A program made the position numbers and the translations under genes. A stretch of 64,000 nucleotides of DNA from Saccharothrix ecbatanensis (GTDB taxonomy: Bacteria; Actinomycetota; Actinomycetes; Mycobacteriales; Pseudonocardiaceae), in contig NZ_JACHMO010000001.1 in NCBI RefSeq assembly GCF_014205015.1, forward strand, positions 744,001-808,000. The letters run 5' to 3'. This document shows, one piece after another, positions 1 through 7,824 of the stretch (position 1 is the stretch's first letter; every line of letters starts with the position of its first letter). Below the pieces are notes generated by a model that was not told the DNA's origin, did no database searches, and saw only the letters and a list, made by a program, of their open reading frames with translations.

Positions 1-44
1 GTCCGATTGTCCGGCAGTCGACGCCCGCTCGGACAGCCCCGGAT

Positions 45-90
45 CGTGTGGTTGCGGCCGACGCGCCATCGCGCCGGCCGCAACCACACG
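45..90. terminator. Strong hairpin downstream of the conservon
   Basis: A perfect 16-bp inverted repeat (arms 45-60 and 75-90, arm CGTGTGGTTGCGGCCG) encloses a 14-base loop. It sits 8 bases beyond the stop of the last conservon gene, so it is best read as the operon's terminator, although no T-tract follows. The first 44 bases of the window show nothing recognisable. Confidence 0.7.
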
Positions 91-97
91 AGCGCCG

Positions 98-1318
98 TTA
101 CTTGAGCCGAACGGGCAGGGATTCGTGGCCGTTGGAGATGAAGGACCGGCTCGGCTTCAGCTCGTCCGGCGCCACCGCCAGCTCCATCTCCGGGAACCTG
201 GCGAACAGGGCCGGGAGGGCGATCTCCGCTTCCATGCGGGCCAGCGGGGAGCCCAGGCAGTAGTGGGCGCCGTGACCGAAGGCGAGGTGGGTCTTGTCGG
301 CCCTGGTGACGTCGAACTGGTCGGCGGTCACGCCGTGGATCGCCTTGTCCCGGCCCGCCGCCGCGTACGCCGCCAGGATCGCCTCGCCCTTGCCGATGAC
401 GACACCGTCGCCGATCTCGATGTCCTCCACGGCGTACCGCAGGGGCAGGTTCGCCACGGGCGCCTGCCAGCGCAGGGTCTCCTCGATCACGTCCGCCCAG
501 CTGCTCGTCCCCGCGCGGACCGCGGCCAGCTGCTCCGGGTGCGTCAGCAGGGCCGTGATCGCCTGGTCCAGCAGGTTCACCGTGGTCTCGTAGCCCGCCG
601 AGATCACCAGGATCAAGGTGTCGACGAGTTCGGCTTCCTCCAGCTTCGTGCCGTCGTCCTCGCGCACCGCGATCAGGCCGCTGGCCAGGTCGTCACCGGG
701 GTTCTCCCGCTTCGACGCGACCAGCTCGTGGATGATCTCGTACAGCTTCACGGCGTTCGCCTGGGCCGCCTCGGGCGTGATCGCGGTGTTGAAGATGCCG
801 TCGACCACCGTCCGCAGCTTCGGCCGCGCCTCGGCCTCCACCCCGAACAGCTGGCAGATGACCTCGATCGGCACCGGGTAGGCGTAGCCCTCCCGCAGGT
901 CCACCGGCTGCTCCGCCGCGTCGAGCGCGTCCAGCAGCTGTTCGGTGATCTTCTCGATCCCCGGCCGCATCGCCTCGACGCGCCGCGGCGTGAACGCCTT
1001 GGACACCAGCGAGCGGAGGCGGCGGTGGTCGCTCCCGTACGCGGTGAACATGTTCTGCACCGACACCCACAGGTGCAGCGGCCAGTCCTCGGAGATCTCG
1101 CCGCTGGTGTACGCCGGCCAGTGCTGCCGCGGGTCCTTCGAGACCCGGGGGTCGGCCAGCAGGTCGCGTAACGTCTCCTGGCTGGTCACCGACCACGCAA
1201 GAACCTGACCAGGGAGCGCCACCAGGGCTGCCGGCCCTCGGGCGGCGATGGCCGCGGACTCGGCGTGGATGTCACGGCCTGCGGGGTCGAGGACGATGGG
1301 GTCGGCTGGACGTTCCAA
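98..1318 (-). CDS. Cytochrome P450, CYP154-like
   Basis: A 406-residue soluble bacterial class I P450 that needs ferredoxin and ferredoxin reductase partners, none of which are encoded nearby. The oxygen-binding I-helix motif AGYETT is at 241-246, the K-helix ExxR at 280-283 (ETLR), and the haem loop FGHGAHYCLG ends with the ligand Cys354. Length and N-terminus (DPAGRDIHAE) fit the CYP154 family. I chose the TTG start at 1318 because GGAG lies 7 bases upstream and the family's conserved N-terminus begins there. This start lies 133 bases inside the preceding P450 gene, in another frame. It is the last gene of a conservon; CYP157/CYP154 pairs occupy the same place in Streptomyces conservons. 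The substrate is unknown. Confidence 0.9.
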   Translation of the reverse strand: MERPADPIVLDPAGRDIHAESAAIAARGPAALVALPGQVLAWSVTSQETLRDLLADPRVSKDPRQHWPAYTSGEISEDWPLHLWVSVQNMFTAYGSDHRRLRSLVSKAFTPRRVEAMRPGIEKITEQLLDALDAAEQPVDLREGYAYPVPIEVICQLFGVEAEARPKLRTVVDGIFNTAITPEAAQANAVKLYEIIHELVASKRENPGDDLASGLIAVREDDGTKLEEAELVDTLILVISAGYETTVNLLDQAITALLTHPEQLAAVRAGTSSWADVIEETLRWQAPVANLPLRYAVEDIEIGDGVVIGKGEAILAAYAAAGRDKAIHGVTADQFDVTRADKTHLAFGHGAHYCLGSPLARMEAEIALPALFARFPEMELAVAPDELKPSRSFISNGHESLPVRLK

Positions 1319-2562
1319 CGGGGTTCTCCAGGTGACTCGTCGGGCTGGACGGGCACGGCTACCGGCGTGAAACGCACGGGCAGCTCGGTGAGCGCGCGGT
1401 GGAACGGGCCGGGCCGCCAGACCAAGTCGTCGACGGGCACGGCGAGCCGCATGTCGGGCAGGGCGTCGAGGATCTTCTCCATCGCCACCGACGCGATCAG
1501 CCTCGCCTGCTGCTGGGCCGGGCAGGCGTGCACGCCCGCGCTCCACGCCAGGTGGGCCCGGTTGCCCGAGCGCTGCTGGGCGGCCAGCGCGGGGTCGTTG
1601 TTGGCCGCCGAGAAGCTGATCACCACGGGCTCGGCGGAGGGCAGCCGGACACCGGCGAAGTCCGTGTCCTCGACCGGGTAGCTCGCCGAGTAGTTCGCCA
1701 TCGGCGGGTCGGTCCACAGCACCTCGTCCAGCGCCTCCTCGACCGGCATGCTGCCGCCGGAGAGGTCGCCCGCGAACCGGTCGTCGGCCAGCAGCAGCCG
1801 GATGCCGTTGGCGATCAGGTTCTGCTCGGGCTCGGTGCCCGCGCCCATGAGCAGGATGAGCTGGTGGATCAGCTCCTCGTCGGTCAGCCTGGCCGGGTGG
1901 GCCATCATCCACGAGGGCATGTCGTGGTCGGGCCGCTGCCGCTTGAGCGCGATCAGCTCCAGCATGCAGTGCGTCAGGTCGGCGTTGGCCTGCTCGGGGT
2001 CGACCATGTCGAAGATGGCGCTCATGGCGGCGAGCAGCCGGTGACCCAGCTCCGGCGGGCAGCCGTAGAGGTGGTTGAACATCATCAACGGCAGCAGCTT
2101 CGCGTACTCGCCGAGCAGGTCGGCCTCGCCGTTGCCGGCGAACCGCGCGATCAGCACGTCCGCGGTCTGCTCGACCTGGCCGCGCAGCGCGTTCGGGTCG
2201 ACCCGGGCCAGGCTGTCGGTGACCGCGGCGCGCAGCCGGGCGTGGTGGGCGCCGTCGGTGAACAGGCAGTTCGGCCGGTACATCATCATCGGCAGCACCG
2301 GGCAGTCCGGCGGCATCTTCGCCTGCCACCGCCGCGGGTCGCGCGGGAACGCGCTGGGATTGCGCAGGACGTCCAGCGCGGCGGCGTAACCGACGACGAG
2401 GTTGGCGTGCACGCCGGGCGCCAGCTCGACCGGGGCGACCGGACCGTGCTCGCGCAGGGCCCGGTACGTCGCGGCCGGGTCGGCGGCGAACTCGGGGCCG
2501 TACAACGGCATCCGGCCGTTGTGTGCGGGACATGCCTGCCCTGGGGCGGCTTGCGAGGTCAC
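1186..2562 (-). CDS. Cytochrome P450, CYP157-like, lacking the ExxR motif
   Basis: A 458-residue P450 with an I-helix motif at 241-246 (AGTEPE) and a haem-ligand Cys347 in an atypical loop (WSAGVHACPA). Where the K-helix ExxR should stand the sequence reads EVLW (280-283), so the usually invariant Arg is a Trp. That replacement is a published hallmark of the CYP157 family. A Pro/Ser-rich tail of about 55 residues ends in a Trp/Arg-rich segment and overlaps the next P450 by 133 bases. The GTG start at 2562 overlaps the cvnD stop (GTGA), so translation is probably coupled. Catalytic competence is uncertain. It might act with the neighbouring CYP154 or as a conservon-associated haem protein. Confidence 0.9.
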   Translation of the reverse strand: MTSQAAPGQACPAHNGRMPLYGPEFAADPAATYRALREHGPVAPVELAPGVHANLVVGYAAALDVLRNPSAFPRDPRRWQAKMPPDCPVLPMMMYRPNCLFTDGAHHARLRAAVTDSLARVDPNALRGQVEQTADVLIARFAGNGEADLLGEYAKLLPLMMFNHLYGCPPELGHRLLAAMSAIFDMVDPEQANADLTHCMLELIALKRQRPDHDMPSWMMAHPARLTDEELIHQLILLMGAGTEPEQNLIANGIRLLLADDRFAGDLSGGSMPVEEALDEVLWTDPPMANYSASYPVEDTDFAGVRLPSAEPVVISFSAANNDPALAAQQRSGNRAHLAWSAGVHACPAQQQARLIASVAMEKILDALPDMRLAVPVDDLVWRPGPFHRALTELPVRFTPVAVPVQPDESPGEPRWNVQPTPSSSTPQAVTSTPSPRPSPPEGRQPWWRSLVRFLRGR

Positions 2563-3185
2563 GCGTTCTCCTGGTTGCGGGTCGACAGGTACTCGACAAG
2601 GGTGATGAGCGCCTGCGTGGACGAGGTCACGTCGCGGGCGTCGCAGAACACCAGCGGCGTCTCGGGCAGCAGGTCCAGCGCGTCCCGCACTTCCGCGCCG
2701 GGGAAGGCCGGCGCTCCGTCGAAGGCGTTGACCGCCACCGCGTACGGGATGCCGAGTTCCTCCAGCAGGCCCATGACCTCGAAGGACTGCTCCAAGCGGC
2801 GGGTGTCGGTGAGGACGAGCGCGCCGAGCGCGCCGTAGGCGATGTCCTTCCAGATCTGGGTGAACCGCTTCTGGCCGGGCGCGCCGAACAGGTAGAGCAC
2901 CAGCTCGTCGGTGAGCGTCAGCCGGCCGAAGTCCAGTGCCACCGTGGTGGTGCTCTTGCCGTTCACGCCGGCGAGGTCGTCGACGAGGGCGCCGGCCTCC
3001 GTCATCGTCTCCTCGGTGCGCAGCGGGCGGATTTCCGAGAGGGTGCCGACGAAGGTGGTCTTGCCGATCGCGAAGGGACCCACGACCAGCAGTTTCACCG
3101 CCGTCCGCACGGTGTCGCGCAGGTAGACGCCGGCAGTGGCCGGCCCAGTGGGTGCGAGCCCGTCAGAGGCGAGCACGGAGGCCAT
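2559..3185 (-). CDS. cvnD: Conservon GTP-binding protein CvnD
   Basis: A 208-residue small GTPase-like protein of the conservon family. The P-loop is GPFAIGKT (36-43), and G3 is APGQ (102-105) in place of the Ras-type DxxG. The G4 position reads NAFD (153-156) rather than NKxD, as is common in MglA/CvnD-like proteins. In Streptomyces conservons CvnD forms a membrane-associated, heterotrimeric-G-protein-like complex with CvnA, CvnB and CvnC. It overlaps cvnC by 23 bases and the CYP157-like gene by 4. Confidence 0.92.
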   Translation of the reverse strand: MASVLASDGLAPTGPATAGVYLRDTVRTAVKLLVVGPFAIGKTTFVGTLSEIRPLRTEETMTEAGALVDDLAGVNGKSTTTVALDFGRLTLTDELVLYLFGAPGQKRFTQIWKDIAYGALGALVLTDTRRLEQSFEVMGLLEELGIPYAVAVNAFDGAPAFPGAEVRDALDLLPETPLVFCDARDVTSSTQALITLVEYLSTRNQENA

Positions 3186-3525
3186 CGAGCACGTCCTTCA
3201 GCAGCTTCATGTCGGGGCGGGCGGCGTGCGAGACCGCGGCGTGCGTGGCGATGTGACCGCTGTCGACCAGGTCGGACAACAGCACCTTGGTCACGCTGAT
3301 CGGCAGCGACAGGTGCGCGGCGATCTCGGCCACCGACAGCGCTCCGCCGCGGCAGAGCTCCATCAGCCGCTTCTTCTCCGGCGACAGCCCGGAGACCTGC
3401 TCGCGGGTGGCGATCACGACCGTGACCGCGTCGAGGGTGTTGCGGCTCGCGTGGGCCCGGCCGCCGGTCACCACGTACGGCCGCACCAGCCCCCGTAAGC
3501 GCCGGTCGGCGCTCTCGCCGCTCAC
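3163..3525 (-). CDS. cvnC: Conservon DUF742 protein CvnC
   Basis: A 120-residue DUF742 protein. The N-terminal RLRGLVRPYVVTGGR segment and the C-terminal winged-helix-like region (LSVAEIAAHLSLPISVTKVL) are both family hallmarks. It is the third conservon component, thought to bridge the kinase/roadblock pair and the GTPase. The GTG start at 3525 overlaps the cvnB stop (GTGA), and the 3' end overlaps cvnD by 23 bases. Confidence 0.92.
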   Translation of the reverse strand: MSGESADRRLRGLVRPYVVTGGRAHASRNTLDAVTVVIATREQVSGLSPEKKRLMELCRGGALSVAEIAAHLSLPISVTKVLLSDLVDSGHIATHAAVSHAARPDMKLLKDVLDGLRARL

Positions 3526-3947
3526 GCCGGGCTGCCTGCCACCCGCTGCGGCGGGCTTGTGGCTTCAGCCTGTCGCGGCGGGCTGGTGAGTTCCTTGCCC
3601 AACCGCTGGACCAGCTCCTGGATCCGGAAGGAGACCGCCTCCATGTCCACCTGCGCCGTCGCCGACACGGCCAGGTACGCGCCCGGACCGGCGGCGGCGA
3701 GGAAGACGTAGCCGTCGGCGAACTCGCTGACCGTCTGCTGCCACTCCGCGCTGGTCTGCCCGCAGAACTCGGCGGTGGCGCGGGCCAGCGACTGGAGCGC
3801 GGACATCGCGGCGGCGTGCCGTTCCGCGTCGTCCCGGTCGATGCCGGCGGAGTGCGCCATCAGCAGCCCGTCGGCCGACAGCAGGACCGCGTGCCGTGTC
3901 TCGGGCATCTTCAGGGCGTCGTCGAGCATCCAACCCAAAGTGTTCAT
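3522..3947 (-). CDS. cvnB: Roadblock/LC7 protein CvnB
   Basis: A 141-residue roadblock/LC7 protein (the fold of MglB-like GTPase regulators) beginning with the family motif LGWMLDDALKMPETRHAVLLSADGL. Members dimerise and modulate the partner GTPase, here CvnD. The ATG at 3947 overlaps the cvnA stop as ATGA. A roughly 20-residue polar tail follows the domain. Confidence 0.93.
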   Translation of the reverse strand: MNTLGWMLDDALKMPETRHAVLLSADGLLMAHSAGIDRDDAERHAAAMSALQSLARATAEFCGQTSAEWQQTVSEFADGYVFLAAAGPGAYLAVSATAQVDMEAVSFRIQELVQRLGKELTSPPRQAEATSPPQRVAGSPA

Positions 3948-5257
3948 GCCTGGGTGTTCCCTTCAGCGACAGGCGGCGGAGTGGTGGCGCGGCCCGAATC
4001 GGTCCCGCGTTTCCAGGCGGCAAGCCCGGCCGCGATCCGCAGCTGGCCCGATGACTCCTCGACGGGTACCCGCTCCATGGGGGCCGTCGCCGTGTCGGCC
4101 GTCCCTGCGGGGACCGACGACGGCGTGCCCTGGTCGGCGTTCTGGGTCCTCCGCCGCCGAGGCAGGCCACCGGGGGTGCGTCCCATGACGGAGTCGTCCA
4201 CGGCCGGGACCGGCCTCGGCCGCTGTTCGGGCGGCAGCGCGACGGCGTTGTCGGGCATGGCGGGCTTGCTGACGCGGGTGAGCAGCTCGGTCGGCAGGAA
4301 CACCACCGCGCGCACACCGCCGTACGGCGAGCGCGTGTCCACCGAGACACGGAAGCCGTAGCGCTTGGCCAGCACGCCGATGACCGCGAAACCGACCTGC
4401 GGCGGGTCGCCGAGCCGGTTGATGTCGCTGCCGCCGTCACCGGTCAGCAGCCGGGCCGCGCGCTGCAACTCCTCGACGGTCATGCCGACGCCGCCGTCGT
4501 CGATCATCACGACCATGCCGTTGTGCGCCTGCTGGAAGTTGACCTCGACGCTGGTAGTGGGCGGCGAGTGCCGCGCGCCGTTGTCGAGCAGCTCGGCCAC
4601 GGCCAGCACCACCGGCTCGACCGCGCGGCTGATCACCGCGACGTCGGACTCGGCCGGCACGTTGATCCGCAGGTAGTCCCGGATCCGCGAGGTCGCGCCG
4701 CGCACCACGTCGGTCAACGCCGACGCCGACCGCTGCTGCCCCGGCCAGGACCCGCAGAGCACCGCGGTGGCCTGGGCCCGGCGGTTCAGCTGGGAGTTCA
4801 TGTGGTCGATCCGCATCAGGCCGGCGAGGACGTCCGGGTCGTCGTGCCGGTCCTGCATGGCCGAGATCGCGACCTGCTGCTCGTTGGACAGGCTCTGCAC
4901 CGCGCGCATCATCGACTTGAGCGTGGCGCGGGCCGACTGCTCGCCCCGCGCGGTCGCGTTCCGGACGGAGTCGGCGAACAGCGCGAGCACCCGCTCGTCA
5001 CCCTCGGCCGCCTGCGGGTGCCGGGGACCCGGGACCTCGACCGGCCGGTGGTTCAGCGTCTCGGCCAAGGCCGGCAGCCGGGCGTCGACCAGGTGCTTCT
5101 CCTCCTCGGCCCGGATACGCGCCCAGGCCTCGGCGTGCTCGGCCCGGACCAGCAGCGCTCTTGTGACGCGTCGTTGGCGTACCAGCAGGAACACGGCGAT
5201 CAGCACGATGGCGAGCAGGAACCAGAACGCCACCGCGAGTCTTTGTTGGTCCATCAA
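3944..5257 (-). CDS. cvnA: Conservon sensor-histidine-kinase-like protein CvnA
   Basis: A 437-residue membrane-anchored sensor-kinase-like protein. One N-terminal membrane helix (about 8-27) comes with almost no extracytoplasmic part, so this is a short CvnA without a large sensor domain. A helical region with a DHMNSQLNRR segment (His152) precedes a HATPase domain: N-box AELLDNGARHS (221-231) and G1 box DDGGVGM (253-259). The last ~100 residues are Pro-rich and probably disordered. There is no response regulator nearby, as expected for conservons. GAGG lies 6 bases before the ATG. It heads the cvnABCD-CYP157-CYP154 operon. Confidence 0.92.
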   Translation of the reverse strand: MMDQQRLAVAFWFLLAIVLIAVFLLVRQRRVTRALLVRAEHAEAWARIRAEEEKHLVDARLPALAETLNHRPVEVPGPRHPQAAEGDERVLALFADSVRNATARGEQSARATLKSMMRAVQSLSNEQQVAISAMQDRHDDPDVLAGLMRIDHMNSQLNRRAQATAVLCGSWPGQQRSASALTDVVRGATSRIRDYLRINVPAESDVAVISRAVEPVVLAVAELLDNGARHSPPTTSVEVNFQQAHNGMVVMIDDGGVGMTVEELQRAARLLTGDGGSDINRLGDPPQVGFAVIGVLAKRYGFRVSVDTRSPYGGVRAVVFLPTELLTRVSKPAMPDNAVALPPEQRPRPVPAVDDSVMGRTPGGLPRRRRTQNADQGTPSSVPAGTADTATAPMERVPVEESSGQLRIAAGLAAWKRGTDSGRATTPPPVAEGNTQA

Positions 5258-5594
5258 TTCCTCTGATGCGGGCGAGCCTGCCGAATACCGGTGCGCGTCA
5301 GCAGGGTCTGATCTTTATCACGGGACTTCATCGGACGCCAAGTGGTTGCGGCAGTCTGCCCCGGATGGAGCAACTGTCCGGGAAAAGCAATACCATATGT
5401 CCACTATGGACATCTCCTGGCGGTCCTGAAGTCGACGGGCGGCGGCAGCTTCGCGGCAAGGGAAGCCCTCGGCATCGGCCCGTCGGTGGGAGCGGGGGAC
5501 CGGAACACCCCGGAACGGCGGCCCTCGTTGCCGCTTCCTGCAAACCGCCGGAGAAGGCTTCCCCGGTTTACGGCAATGCGGAACACTGGCCGTT
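5258..5594. promoter_or_regulatory. Divergent intergenic region, conservon/ABM gene
   Basis: This 337-bp gap separates cvnA (minus) from the ABM monooxygenase (plus) and must hold both promoters. The clearest element is a 17-bp palindrome at 5397-5413, ATGTCCA-CTA-TGGACAT, with perfect 7-bp arms, likely a dimeric-regulator operator. I see no convincing gene here. Confidence 0.5.
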
Positions 5595-5936
5595 ATGAGT
5601 ATCCTGGTCAGAGTCGAAGTCACTGTTCCCGAAGCGCAACTCGACGAGTTCCGCGAACTCGCGGAAAAGCTCACCACGGCGATCGAGGACGAGCCCGGGA
5701 CCATCCGATACCGTTGGTTCACGGGTAAGGACCCCTCGATGTTCGTGCTGATCGAGGAGTTCGTGGATGAAGACGCGGCTCTGGATCACAACCGCAACTG
5801 CGGCGCGCTGCTGGAGAAGATTGCCACCGTCTCCACGGTGACCAGGAACGACGTCTACGGCACCCTGAGCGACGACATCAAGCGGGAGTTGGAATCCAAG
5901 CAGGGGAAGTTCACCTTCGCACCGCTGTTCGACTGA
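5595..5936 (+). CDS. Putative quinol monooxygenase (ABM domain)
   Basis: A 113-residue protein with a ferredoxin-like alpha/beta ABM fold: N-terminal VRVEVTVPEAQLDEFRELAEKL, then TIRYRWFTGKDPSMFVLIEEF. ABM-domain proteins are cofactor-free monooxygenases or heme/quinone-related enzymes acting as dimers. The ATG start follows the divergent region, and an intrinsic terminator follows directly, so it is a single-gene unit. Its neighbours (LLM, FAD monooxygenase) are also oxidative, but no shared pathway is proven. Confidence 0.8.
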   Translation: MSILVRVEVTVPEAQLDEFRELAEKLTTAIEDEPGTIRYRWFTGKDPSMFVLIEEFVDEDAALDHNRNCGALLEKIATVSTVTRNDVYGTLSDDIKRELESKQGKFTFAPLFD

Positions 5937-5942
5937 CCGTCG

Positions 5943-5980
5943 CCGGGCGCTGATGACCCCGTGAATCAGCGCCCGGTTTT
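5943..5980 (+). terminator. Intrinsic terminator of the ABM gene
   Basis: Perfect 12-bp arms CCGGGCGCTGAT (5943-5954) and ATCAGCGCCCGG (5965-5976), with a 10-base loop, are followed by TTTT. This is one of the few hairpins in the window with a T-run. Confidence 0.9.
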
Positions 5981-5991
5981 ACCCGCCCGGA

Positions 5992-6588
5992 TCAGGACTT
6001 CATGATCTGCGGGCGGGCGATGTCCATCCACGCGCGCTCCCACCGGCGGGTGAGCGACGGGTAGACGATCAGGTAGCGGAACGGGAGGATGGCCAACATG
6101 TAAAGGCGGCCGAACAGGCCGTTGGGCTTGACCAGGGCGGCCATCCGCAATTCGTACTCGCCGCTCTCGGTGCGCACCCACCCGAGATGGGTGAGGTCGT
6201 GCACGGTCTTGTTCGCGAGTTCCTGGACGAACTCGTTCTCCAGCTCGTAGACGTTCTTGAACGGGATGAGGTCGAATTCCGCCCTCAGCGGCACGTCACG
6301 CATCTCCGCAGGAAGGCGCTCGCGCAACGAGCGCACCCGCCCTTTGAAGCCGGCTTCCGGGTCGTCCCACCCGAAAATGGCGCCGAGCTTCCAGCGGATG
6401 GCGAACAGGGCCCGGGTCGCCCAGGAGGCTTGACCGGAGATCTCCCGCAACGCCTCGATCATGAGGGGGAAGTCGTCCGGTCCGGCTCCGGGGGTGCGGA
6501 ACGACCAGACGTCCTCGATCCGGAAGTCGGGCGCGATCTCGTGGATCCGCCACGGCTGGTCGGTGTGGGCCGACTTCGGGAGCTTCAT
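5992..6588 (-). CDS. DUF2867 domain-containing protein
   Basis: A 198-residue protein of the DUF2867 family: conserved RIHEIAPDFRIEDVWSFRTPG near the N-terminus, and a C-terminal GLFGRLYMLAILPFRYLIVYPSLTRRW segment typical of the family. The function is unknown; members often accompany NAD-dependent epimerase-like or oxidative genes. The Trp- and aromatic-rich C-terminal stretch may contact membrane or lipid. The ATG at 6588 has an AAAAGGA about 11 bases upstream. Confidence 0.8.
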   Translation of the reverse strand: MKLPKSAHTDQPWRIHEIAPDFRIEDVWSFRTPGAGPDDFPLMIEALREISGQASWATRALFAIRWKLGAIFGWDDPEAGFKGRVRSLRERLPAEMRDVPLRAEFDLIPFKNVYELENEFVQELANKTVHDLTHLGWVRTESGEYELRMAALVKPNGLFGRLYMLAILPFRYLIVYPSLTRRWERAWMDIARPQIMKS

Positions 6589-6748
6589 GGCTGGTGCCGT
6601 CCTTTTCTGTCACGCAACCGGGAGCGGACCGCCGGGCTCGCTCACCTTTGTTTCGGAGCTTACCCCCGGTGACGAGGCAGTAGCTCAGTGCACCCGGTCA
6701 CACAGCCGGAAAGTGCGGCGGCCCCAAGGGAGTGGAAGAACCGCGACG

Positions 6749-6784
6749 CGCTGGAGAAGTGCCGGTCGGCCCACTTCTCCAGCG
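6749..6784. terminator. Hairpin downstream of the LLM gene
   Basis: Perfect 13-bp arms CGCTGGAGAAGTG (6749-6761) and CACTTCTCCAGCG (6772-6784) flank a 10-base loop, about 50 bases past the LLM stop. It is a probable terminator without a T-run. The rest of 6589-6833 shows no gene. Confidence 0.6.
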
Positions 6785-6833
6785 GCCGCGCGCAGCCCGT
6801 GGACCTGGTCATTTCGAGACCGTGGTTCGCGGT

Positions 6834-7748
6834 TCAGTTCCCGCTCTCGAACAGCAGGGGCGCCAGCTTTTCGAAGAGGTGCGGATCGGCCGTGACGATG
6901 CTCACCCGACTGATCCCGTAGCTCTCCAGATCACGCAGGTTCTCGGCGACCTTTTCCGGGCTGCCGAACAGTCCGCCGTACAAGGAGTCTTCGGTGAAGT
7001 GCGGGGTCAGGAACTGACTCATCGGGTCGTCACCGATACCGCACACCGCGCCGAAGCAGAGCTTCACGTCCTCCTCGACGCGACGCACCTGGTCGATCAT
7101 CTCGACGAGGCGCGTCTTCGGAATGGTCGCCAGGTCGGTGCCGTCGCTGTTGCCGTTGCGGGCCGTCGCCATGGCCGGCATGAGTTCGACCCAGTCCAGG
7201 TACGGCGTCCCGCCGGCGATGGTGCGGGGACCGGCCAGCGAGCCGATCAGCGGTGGCGGCGTCACGTCCTCGAAGCCACCGCATTCGGGCACGTTGATGT
7301 TGTAGTGCTCGCCCTCCAACACGCACTGGCCGGTGTCGAACAACTGCCGGACCACCTTGATGGCCTCGATGTAGCGGTCGGCCCGCTGCCGGGGAGCGGG
7401 GTAGACCTGGCCCGTGGAGTCCATTTCCGCCCGCGCCCACCCGGCGCCCAGGCCGGCGTTCCAGCGCCCGCCGCTGACCCGCTGCATGGTCAGCGAGGCC
7501 TGCACGAATTCGATCGGCGACCGGAACAGGTTGTTGGCGAAGCTGGACGACAGCTGCACCCGCTCGGTCGCGGCGGCCATCTGCGAGGCGGCGACCCACA
7601 GGTGGGGGTACCACCGCAGCTGGGTGCCACCGTTGTCGAGGAAGTAGTGGTCGGCGACGGCGACCGCGTCCCACCCCTCGGCCTCGCGGGTGGCGGCCCA
7701 GGTGCCGGGGTCGACATCGGGTTCCACCAGGTTCGCCAGGAACTCCAC
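6834..7748 (-). CDS. LLM-class flavin/F420-dependent oxidoreductase
   Basis: A 304-residue luciferase-like TIM-barrel oxidoreductase that would use reduced FMN or F420. Family hallmarks: WDAVAVADHYFL, TERVQLSSSFANNLFRSPIEFVQASLTMQRVSGGRWNAGLGAGW, and the C-terminal FGSPEKVAENLRDLESYGISRVSI. The GTG start at 7748 was chosen because AAAGGAG lies 5 bases upstream; longer in-frame starts lack a ribosome site and give an unlike N-terminus. It lies downstream of the FAD monooxygenase on the same strand (76-bp gap), so they may be co-transcribed. Confidence 0.85.
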   Translation of the reverse strand: MEFLANLVEPDVDPGTWAATREAEGWDAVAVADHYFLDNGGTQLRWYPHLWVAASQMAAATERVQLSSSFANNLFRSPIEFVQASLTMQRVSGGRWNAGLGAGWARAEMDSTGQVYPAPRQRADRYIEAIKVVRQLFDTGQCVLEGEHYNINVPECGGFEDVTPPPLIGSLAGPRTIAGGTPYLDWVELMPAMATARNGNSDGTDLATIPKTRLVEMIDQVRRVEEDVKLCFGAVCGIGDDPMSQFLTPHFTEDSLYGGLFGSPEKVAENLRDLESYGISRVSIVTADPHLFEKLAPLLFESGN

Positions 7749-7824
7749 GCGCACTCCTTTCCAGGAACTTGTCGAACGGGCCGCAGAGGCCTGTGCTGCG
7801 TCGGCCACCCGCGGCGCCGAGATG

